A stretch of 64,000 bases of DNA from Euleptes europaea (taxonomy: Eukaryota > Chordata > Lepidosauria > Squamata > Sphaerodactylidae), in assembly GCF_029931775.1 (NCBI RefSeq), contig NC_079312.1, positions 124,370,872 to 124,434,871 on the forward strand, in the 5' to 3' direction. The position numbers were made by a program, and so were the translations under genes. Positions 56,959 through 64,000 of this stretch are shown one piece after another. Every line of letters begins with the position of its first letter. Positions within the stretch are counted from its first letter, which is position 1. The notes beneath the pieces were generated by a model. The model was not told the origin of the DNA. It searched no databases and was given only the letters and a program-made list of their open reading frames with translations.

Positions 56959-57859
56959 CAGGGGTGTCAAACATGAGGCCTGGGGGCTGGATCTGGCCCC
57001 CCAGGCCATGTTTACCGGCCCGCAGAGCCTGCCCCCCCCACTCCCCCCCCAGTTCTAACCGCAGCTCCGGGTGCCCCGGCGGTTTGAGTTTCTCCTGTGT
57101 GCCTGCCCTTCCCACTCTTAAAGGGCCCGCTTGACTAGCAGCTCCCCCTCCACCCCCCACCCTCCTCCCTCCTGGCTCTCTTCTCCCCAGCTGGGGACGA
57201 GCCGCAGCTCCTGTGTGTGTGGGGGGCACTCTTAAAGGGCCCACTTGACTAGCAGCTCTCCTTCCTCCATCCTCTGGTTTTTATCTCCCCCCCCTCAAAA
57301 GGTTTGCTTTTTCAAATGCCTGTGGTATGAGTGTGCAAAGGGGTTTGCTGAAACCTTTAAAGATGCTTTCTTGGCCCAAAGTCTGTTTAGTATTGGTTTG
57401 AATCTCTCCCCCCCCCCACTCACCCCAAAAAAAGGTTTGCTTTTTCAAATGCATGTGGTATGCGTGTGCAAAGGGGTTTGCTGAAACCTTTAAAGATGCT
57501 TTCTTGGCCCAAAGTCTGTTTAGTATTGGGGTTTTTTTATCTCCCCCCCCCCCCCACAAAAGGTTTGCTTTTTCAAATGTATGTGGTATGAGTGTGCAAA
57601 GGAGTTTCCTGAAACATTAGAGGAAAATACTGTAAGAGTACTATTGTTGTAAGCTTCTTTGTATGTTAAGTTTTAAAAAGTATGTTTAAATCTGAGTTTG
57701 CCTGTGTCTTGTATAAAGTCCGTTTCTTGGGTACCTGGCATTACATTTTATGGCATTTATTTATTTGATTGATTGATTGATTGATTGATTGGGTATGGCC
57801 CGGCCAAGTGACATTTCTGCCATATCAGGCCCTCATGACAAATGAGTTCGACACCCCTG
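56959..57859 (+). mobile_element. 901-bp hAT (CAGGGGTGTCAAAC family) with internal tandem repeats
   Basis: It runs CAGGGGTGTCAAACATGAGG to GAGTTCGACACCCCTG with exact 8-bp duplications GTATAGTA (56951-56958, 57860-57867). It is five times longer than its relatives in the window because it holds three tandem units. No transposase frame is visible. Confidence 0.9.
57297..57625 (+). repeat. Three tandem units of about 130 bp
   Basis: GGTTTGCTTTTTCAAATG begins units at 57301, 57434 and 57562. Each continues TGTGGTATGAGTGTGCAAAG (or a variant), and the first two end GGCCCAAAGTCTGTTTAGTA followed by a C-rich spacer. The third is truncated. Confidence 0.93.
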
Positions 57860-57914
57860 GTATAGTACTATCTTTTCTTATATTTCAGGGATCTCAGGTG
57901 AGTTTCAAGGTAGA

Positions 57915-57952
57915 AGAAGAAGACAGCTGTTTCAGTTCTTCATCACTTCCCC
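57915..57952 (-). ncRNA. Hammerhead-like core in PLE-d left arm (degenerate)
   Basis: The minus strand reads GAAG, TGATGA, a very short stem AGAACT, GAAAC, AGCT, GTC and TTC, so the order of core blocks and the GAAG/TTC stem I are kept. The first core base is G instead of the usual C. The right arm has a more altered copy. Likely decayed. Confidence 0.4.
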
Positions 57953-58198
57953 TTCATGAAGAACTGAAACAGGTGTCTTCCTCTTCTACCTTGAAACTCA
58001 CCTGAGATCCCTGAAAATATAAGAAAAGATAGTACTATACCATATATTTGGATCTTTTTGTACTTACCTTGATGATTTTGGATGCTATATTGTATTGAAG
58101 TAAAAATTATGTATATATTGGATGTATTTAAGATACATAATACACTTCTTAGCATTTAGTTACCATTTGTGTACCCTTCTGTGCGCATTTGGATGTAA

Positions 58199-58500
58199 CC
58201 TCCAGGTAGTAGCTGGAGATCTCCTGGGATTGCAACTGATCTTTGGGGAGGGAGAGGTAGCGCCTGACCAACCCTTGCGCAGCTCACCCTGCGCTAGTGA
58301 GGGCAGTAGGCAGGGCCTAGGGTTGCCAACTCTGGGTTGGAAAATTCCTGGAGATTTGGGGGTGGAGCCTGGAGAGGAGGGCCTTGAGGAGAGGAGGAAG
58401 CTCAGTGGGGTACCATGCCATTGAGTCCATCCTCCAAAGCAGTCATTTGCTCCAGGGGAACTGACCTTTGTCATCTGGCGAACAGTTGTTAACTCTGGGA
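58199..58500. mobile_element. hAT-type MITE pieces next to PLE-d
   Basis: 58199-58255 is the continuation of the MITE split by PLE-d (CCTCCAGGTAGTAGCTGGAG), and 56737-56760 holds its left end. A second copy, in the opposite orientation and damaged at its right end, starts at 58319 (AGGGTTGCCAACTCTGGGTT). Confidence 0.7.
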
Positions 58501-58804
58501 GTTCTGCAGGGGCCATTTGGATCGGCCATCGCTTGCCTCGCCTGCCAAGAGGGGGGCAGCACCCATCCAGATTTCCTCCCTCCTTTGTGGGGGTGAAGCA
58601 GGAGGATCAGGGAGGCCATTTCCAGGGCTGCCCCCCCAGTCCACCCCTGGAGGGCTGTGCCAGAAGCTGTTTCTCAGTGGAGTTTCGTAAGCCCCTCTTT
58701 AGACCACAGCCCCCACAGTTGTGCAGAAGCTGCTGCCAGAACTCAAGTTCCAGAGCAGACAGCCTTATTGAGGCAAAACTAAAAAGGATTCTTGGTACCT
58801 TAAG

Positions 58805-59013
58805 TAGGTTTGCCAACATCCAGGTGGTGGTTGGAGATCTCCTGCTATTACAATTGATCTCCAGGTGACACGGAGCAGTTCCCTTGGAGAAAATGGCTGC
58901 TTTGGAAGGTGGACTCTATGGCATTGAAGTCTCTCCCATCTCCAAACCCTGCCCTCCTCAGGCTCCACCCCCAAAATATCCCAGTATTTCCCAACCCAGA
59001 GCTGGCAATCCTA
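58805..59013 (+). mobile_element. hAT-type MITE (TAGGGTTGCC family)
   Basis: It runs TAGGTTTGCCAACATCCAGG to AGAGCTGGCAATCCTA with the GGTGGACTCTATGGCATTG block. It is immediately followed by Penelope-like sequence at about 59016. Confidence 0.82.
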
Positions 59014-59015
59014 AC

Positions 59016-59190
59016 CAGAAGGGCTAACAGGTTTATTTCAGCTTTTATGGACTACAGCCCCCTTCATCAGACATCCCACTTCGACAGATGTGGATGCATC
59101 TGAAAAACTGGACTCCAGCCCATGAAATCTTATACTCCAACAAATCTGTTAGTCTTCATGGTGCCACAAGATTCCCTTTTTGTTCCACAA
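59016..59190. mobile_element. Penelope-like element remnant (PLE-f), head-to-head ends
   Basis: GGACTACAGCCCCCTTCATC (left, minus) and GCATCTGAAAAACTGGACTC then AACAAATCTGTTAGTCTTCA (right, plus) correspond to two inverted, partial PLE terminal repeats resembling those of PLE-e. The hammerhead cores are eroded and no target duplication was found, so this is an old copy. Confidence 0.55.
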
Positions 59191-59810
59191 AATTCAGGGG
59201 GCCTTTGGCAGGGGACCTGTGAACTGTGCTAGTTCAAGGAATGCTCATGGACAGGAAGGGAAGCCTTAGAGCAGATGCAAAACTCTTTGCATGGATCTGC
59301 AAGTCTCATGCTGGTGTACGATTCTGTTTTGGAGAGACCATTAGGAAAGGGGAATGCTCAAGACCGCCTTTGAGAAAGGCCAACGTTCGCTGCAAGAGCA
59401 TAAACAGGCCTCTGCAGACTGGCAGCCTGAAGAAATTGGCGGCTGCTGTCATGTTCACTTTGCCCATTACTTCAGAAAGAGACATGGAACTGCAAAGAGC
59501 AGCTGGGAGCCTAGCTGTCTGTCACCACAGATTTTGCTGATATGTCTCCACACATTCCTCCTCAGTTACAGCCACTGCTGCTGATGTGCCTTTCATTTCC
59601 TTGTGCTTTCCTGACGACCAGCTTGAAACAGACTGGAGTTGCCATTTGTAGGAGACTAGTCAAAATGTATACGACGCAATTTCGAAAATCTATTGTGAAC
59701 TGTGCTCAGTGCAGCATTACAGATCTCATTTTGTTTGGATGGCTGCTGAGTCAGAAGTTGGCCATCAGGATTTTCTGTTTTAAATCATGTTCATTAAGAC
59801 CTGTAGAATC

Positions 59811-59886
59811 ATAGAATCATAGAGTTGGAAGGGACCACCAGGGCCATCTAGTCCAGCCCCCTGCACAATGCAGGAAATTAACAACT
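59811..59886 (-). mobile_element. CR1 LINE 3' end fragment, minus strand
   Basis: AGAATCATAGAATCATAGAG then TTGGAAGGGACCACCAGGG and CAGCCCCCTGCACAATGCAG is the reverse complement of the CR1 3' terminus seen at 53930-53988. Confidence 0.88.
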
Positions 59887-59988
59887 ATGCTTTAAGCTAC
59901 ACATCATATAATTTTTGAAGCTTCAATACCATCCATCCTTTTCCTTCTCTTACCTGAAGGCTAAACTATATGCGACATCTCATTTAGT

Positions 59989-60224
59989 AGAAAAGAGCAA
60001 GAGTCCAGTAGCACCTAAAAGACCAACAAATTTCTGGCAGGGTATGAGCTTTCGTGAGTCACAGCCCACTTCTTCAGATAACCTGAAGAACCTGAAGAAG
60101 TGAGCCGTGATTCATGAAAGCTGCCAGAAAGCTGTCAGAAATTTTGTTGGTCTTTAACATGCTACCGGACTTTTGCTCTTTTCTACTGCTACAGACAGAC
60201 TAACACGGCTACCCACTGCGATCT
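59989..60224 (+). mobile_element. Penelope-like element (PLE-e), fold-back copy
   Basis: The exact 12-bp duplication ATCTCATTTAGT flanks it (59977-59988, 60225-60236). The left arm (from AGAAAAGAGCAAGAGTCCAG) and right arm (to GCTCTTTTCT at 60184) are mirror images. A 40-nt tail (60185-60224, TGCTACAGACAGACTAACAC) exists only on the right, so it reads on the + strand. This terminal repeat is a widely seen amniote PLE end. Confidence 0.85.
60043..60079 (-). ncRNA. Hammerhead-ribozyme-like motif in PLE-e left arm
   Basis: The minus strand reads CTGAAGA, stem II with GTG-G and CTCAC sides, GAAAG, then CTC. Compared with GAAAC-GTC in PLE-b, the stem III pair C-G has become G-C and the triplet is CTC, so pairing and the NUH rule are both kept. 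The plus-strand copy in the right arm is more eroded. Confidence 0.5.
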
Positions 60225-60236
60225 ATCTCATTTAGT

Positions 60237-61921
60237 GATATTGTGTGGACTTACAAAGCAATACTAGTGCATTTGCGGCAGAACGCAACCCATGTGAAAC
60301 TTCTTAACTGCCCTTGCACTGTTTTACCACTGAAACTCAAGCAACTATATCTTTTCCTCAGAGAAGATAAAAGTACCCTAGCATGAGCAATTTTCGACAA
60401 CAACAGAAATTGAAAACCTTCTTCTCCCCCCCCCCCCCCAACCAAAGGCCAGTCTTCTTCTTTGAATTGCAGCCTCAACCAATGTAGGGCATTAAACCAA
60501 ACACTCAACATAAAGAAACAGGGAATGAGATGGATCTAATGAGATGCGTAGTTCCACCATGAGTTAGGATCACTTGCTCTGTCTAGCAGGTTAGCTATAT
60601 CCTCTGGTTTGAGCTTTAAAGGGAGTTAACAGGAGAATCTTTTGGGATTCCCAATATGGTTATGCAATTCTTTCTGGGCAGTGATGGACTAGCCCTGCAA
60701 CTTACCTGGGAAGTTCCTCAGGGAGCACTGAAAGCATTGCAAGGTCCACTTAACTTGGACAAAACTCACCAGTGGGTGAGCGCCCACCTTTTGCCATTGT
60801 CAGCTGAATCTGAGCTGAGCGAACCGTGTATCGCTGCCAGCAGTATGACGGCCACTTTACTTAAATCTCTCTAGGGCTGATTTAATGTCTCCTGATTTAA
60901 TGTCTCCTGTTTCTGGGGATATTTCTGAGGACCATCGCTCATGTACTTTTGCAGGGAATATGTTAGGCAAGTCTACGCAGGAAGAAAGCTAGGAAAGGAA
61001 GTTTTTGAATGACATCCTGGTTGAGGTTCATTTATGTGCCGTTTGACCCAGATTGCTGTAAGTAGCACTGCCCATGATTGCTCCCAATGGTCTGTGTTAG
61101 ATCCGTGCGAATGGCCATGGGTTGCAGAAGAGGCTGGGTCGAGAGCCAAGGAGCCGTTAGGCAAGGAGGTTGTGTGTGTCACCATGTTGGTCATTAAAAT
61201 TCTGGGACGTTTTCTACATTGGAGCGGGGGGACTATATTATATGTTACCCCAGCTCTCGGATTACAGTTCTACAAGTGCAAACCCTTCTGAAACAGATGG
61301 AGGATCACATTTCACCACCTCAAGTACAAGCACTATACAATGCCTCCCATTATCAGATGCTGGGATCACCGTTGGTACCACGTCCTGCTTGTCAGCTTCC
61401 CAAGGATGTCTGGCTGGATACAGCTGGAAACACTATGACACCTGAGATGGACCTTGGAGAATTCAAGCAAGGTACATCATCTTCTTATGGAACTTGAGAG
61501 CACAGGTTTCCGGGGCCTAAATCTATTTCATTGGTTCAGACAGGCCCTTCTAAATTCCTTATCCTAAGCAAAGTTATTTGGAAGTAATTTTGGAAGTAAT
61601 TTCTACTGAGTTTGAGCTAAGGTTGTCAGGCTGTGACTGTGCCTGGCAGGAGCCTTGGGAGCAGGGCCCCGGGGGTTATGTTGGAATCTGCACCATGACA
61701 TCTCGTCCAGGAAAACCATAGAGTTTCTGGCGATTCCTAGAGTTACCTGAAATCACTTCCAATTTTTCCCGGGAAGTGACATAGCGGGATGGATGCCACT
61801 GGTGTTTAAAAACAAATCTCCCACCACCACTCCATCCCTAGTTTGAGCACTTTCTTTCCGAAAAGTATGTTTAGGGTTGAAGCCCAAGAAAGGAAACTAG
61901 CAAAGCTACATCACTTTCCTG
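60237..61921. other. Intergenic, no gene seen
   Basis: The reading frames at 61219-61497 and nearby lack any signature. A poly-C run lies at 60427-60439. Two overlapping frames near 61170-61490 contain repeated GTACCACGT-like text, but no retroelement domain was identified. Confidence 0.5.
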
Positions 61922-62138
61922 TAAGGTTGCCAGCTCCAGGTTGGGAAATACCTGGAGATTTTGGGGGTAGAACCTGAGGAAGGCGGGGTATGGGTGGGGA
62001 GGGACTTCAATGGGTATCAGGCCATAGAATCCACCTGCCAAGGTGGCCATTTTCTTCAGGTGAACTGATCTCTGTTGCCTGGAAATCAGTCGTAATGGCA
62101 GGAGATCTCCAGCCACCACCTGGATTTTGGCAACCCTA
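61922..62138 (-). mobile_element. hAT-type MITE (TAGGGTTGCC family)
   Basis: It runs TAAGGTTGCCAGCTCCAGGT to CTGGATTTTGGCAACCCTA, 217 bp, in reverse orientation relative to 62335. Confidence 0.87.
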
Positions 62139-62334
62139 CTTTCCTGGCACTGGCTCAAACTGCAGGGGTGCCAGAATGGCAGTTATGGGCAAGAACTTTT
62201 CTTCATGGACTATGGCCTCCCTCTCCACCTGGGATGGGCAAGACCAGTTGCAGGAGGGCAGTGCCCAGCCCACCTGAGCCTTGCATGACAATGGGGAGGC
62301 CTCACCCAGCCATCAACACCGGGCCCTCACTTGG

Positions 62335-62527
62335 TAGGGTTGCCAACCTCCAGATACTAGCTGGAGATCTCCTGCTATTACAAGTGATCGCCAGCCAATA
62401 GAGATCAGTTCACCTGGAGAAAATGGCCGCTTTGGCAGTGGGACTCTATGGCATTGAAGTCCGTCTCCTCCCCAAATCCCGCCCCAAAAACCTCCCGCCG
62501 GTGGTGAGGAGGGACCTGGCAACCCTA
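62335..62527 (+). mobile_element. hAT-type MITE with exact 8-bp duplication
   Basis: The ends are TAGGGTTGCCAACCTCCAGA and GGACCTGGCAACCCTA, 193 bp. TCACTTGG is repeated exactly at 62327-62334 and 62528-62535. Confidence 0.93.
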
Positions 62528-62942
62528 TCACTTGGTGATGGGGAGGCTGGGTCTGGCCTGCTGAGTGGGCAGGCTGCCCCTCTCTCCCCCCTTCCTCCTT
62601 TGAGTGGCTGAGGCCAGGGTGAGCCAGGGAGTGGGGCAGGTGAGCTGCCCCCCCCTCTCTCTCTCTTTGGCAGGTGAGGACAGGGTGGGCAGGGGAAGAC
62701 AGGGCCATTTTCCAGGGCTTCTTTTTCCTCCAAGTCCACCCTGTTGCTAAAGCTGCTCACAGTGGCATTGATCCAGCCCCTCCCCAACTTTATCCAATTA
62801 ACTGCACATTACGATACCCTGTCCTGCAAGGCAATCCCTTCCTACAGTCATTTGGGAGTCTAATTTCTGTTTAAAGAGGAAGATGCTTCAATCTTAATCC
62901 AGTTTAGTTTTGTAAGCATTCGTGACTTCCTTCACCTATCAT

Positions 62943-63144
62943 TAGGGTTGCCAACCTCCAGCTGGAGATCTTCTGCTATTACAACTGATCTCCAGGCGAT
63001 AGAGATCAGTTCTCCTGGAGAAAATGGCCGCTTCGGCAGTTGGACTCTATGGCATTGTATTCCCTCCCCTCCCCAAACCCTCCCCTCCTCAGGCTCCGCC
63101 CCAAAAATCTCCAGGAATTTCCCAAGCTGGAGCTGGCAACGCTA
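62943..63144 (+). mobile_element. hAT-type MITE (TAGGGTTGCC family)
   Basis: It runs TAGGGTTGCCAACCTCCAGC to TGGAGCTGGCAACGCTA. No clear 8-bp duplication remains. Confidence 0.86.
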
Positions 63145-63407
63145 GTCATTAGGGAGGGAAAAGGTCAGAGCTTATAAGCAGTGGGTATAAGAACCATGTT
63201 TACTGGAACACAACAGCCAACTAACTAAACAGGACACAACTAGGCCTCAGTAACTCTAACTCTTCCTCCAGTTGTGGTCACAAGATCTGAGCCTCTCCTT
63301 TCTAGAGAGCCTGTGGGAGTTGTCCTTTAAGCAACAGTACCAATATACCACAGATATGTTGATAAGAAATATCTGGTAAAATATGGAGGAAGTGTTGAAG
63401 TGCCCAG

Positions 63408-63614
63408 TAGGGTTGCCAGGTCCCTCTTCACCATTGGCAGGAGATTTTCGTGGTGGAGCCTGAGGAGAGTGAGGTTTGGGGAGGGGAAAGACCAATGCCG
63501 TAGAGTCCAATGGTCAAAACAGCCATTTTCTCCAGGCGAACCGATCTCTATCGGCTGGAGATCAGTTGTAATAGCAGGAGATCTCCAGCCAGGACCTGGA
63601 GGTTGGCAACCCTG
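63408..63614 (-). mobile_element. hAT-type MITE with exact 8-bp duplication
   Basis: The ends are TAGGGTTGCCAGGTCCCTCT and AGGTTGGCAACCCTG. GTGCCCAG is repeated exactly at 63400-63407 and 63615-63622. Confidence 0.93.
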
Positions 63615-63699
63615 GTGCCCAGTGATTTGTTTTTCCTTAGTAGAGAGAAACTGAAAGTGGTTTAGGCCATCAGATACTGTGTGTGGTTAACTATTAGAG

Positions 63700-63896
63700 C
63701 AGGGGTGTCAAACTCAATTGTTACGAGGGCTGGATATGACATAAATGTCACTTGGTCAGGCCAGGCCAGGCCTCGCCGCCGCAGAATGAGAGTGGGGGGA
63801 AGGGGTGGCTTCCTCTGCTGGCTCGTGGGTCGGATAAGAGTTCTCAAGGGGCCGGATCGGCCCTCGGGCCCTCGGGCCTTATGTTTGACTCCCCTT
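63700..63896 (-). mobile_element. hAT copy of the CAGGGGTGTCAAAC family, reverse orientation
   Basis: It runs CAGGGGTGTCAAACTCAATT to TTATGTTTGACTCCCCTT with flanks TATTAGAG and TATTAAAG (7 of 8). Relative to 54317 the internal blocks are reversed. Confidence 0.85.
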
Positions 63897-64000
63897 TATT
63901 AAAGGTTACAGGGTCTTGTCAACTGAAGGAGTCTGTGCAGATCAAGGCAATGGAAGCAACTGTTCTTGGCCAGGGGATCTGGGTCGGAGCCAGGTCAGAC

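Larger units (their letters stand above)
56761..58198 (-). mobile_element. Penelope-like element (PLE-d), fold-back, split by a hAT copy
   Basis: The left arm (56793-56958 plus 57868 to about 57950) is the mirror of the right arm (about 57956-58198). A 32-nt tail (56761-56792, CAGACACCTCTGTG) is present only on the left. The flanks TGTCCGGGTAGT and CCTCCAGGTAGT agree at 9 of 12 positions and both come from a TAGGGTTGCC-type MITE. A 901-bp hAT sits in the left arm. No protein-coding part remains. Confidence 0.8.

Noticed and set aside
56588-57244. 218-residue minus-strand frame
   Set aside because: It runs across PLE-d arm and hAT sequence; its parts are repeats, not a gene.
57290-57625. CRISPR-like spaced repeats
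   Set aside because: There are only three units of about 130 bp in a eukaryotic transposon; spacing and length do not fit CRISPR.

Overview
The window is vertebrate nuclear DNA, most probably from a squamate reptile. The mix of repeats points there: 5S-rRNA-derived SINEs, a Sauria-type SINE with a Bov-B-like tail, a Bov-B (RTE) fragment, CR1 ends, an L1 3' end, Penelope-like elements and many short hAT transposons. A gecko or other lizard fits, but the sequence alone does not fix the species.

Bases 1-31,200 hold the 3' half of TNRC6C (GW182 family) on the + strand. Eleven exons between 592 and 28,493 join in frame into the last 607 residues: a Q-rich stretch, the PAM2 motif, the P-GL motif, the RRM and the tryptophan-bearing C-terminus. 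A 3'UTR of about 2.7 kb or more follows. All splice phases agree. Introns carry hAT copies, SINEs, a Bov-B fragment and two fold-back Penelope-like elements.

Bases 31,200-45,800 are intergenic. They contain copies of an unclassified GC-rich repeat, a Penelope-like fold-back with two collinear 426-bp arms, a 1.2-kb hAT-like element built of nested palindromes, and SINEs, one of them sitting inside an inverted-repeat element.

Bases 45,800-47,550 hold a minus-strand gene for a 208-residue RASD/Rhes-like small GTPase, convergent with TNRC6C. Its coding region lies in one exon, with a splice acceptor just upstream of the start codon, so at least one 5'UTR exon lies further upstream.

Bases 48,000-64,000 are a dense repeat graveyard: about ten copies of a ~200-bp hAT-type MITE (ends TAGGGTTGCC, 8-bp target duplications), an L1 3' end inserted into a CR1 fragment with a 15-bp duplication, and three more Penelope-like fold-backs, one of them split by a 901-bp hAT copy.

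The most striking theme is the Penelope-like elements. At least five insertions all have the same head-to-head architecture. Each has a 32-46-nt tail on one arm only, target duplications that are exact in four cases, and hammerhead-ribozyme-like cores in the arms.
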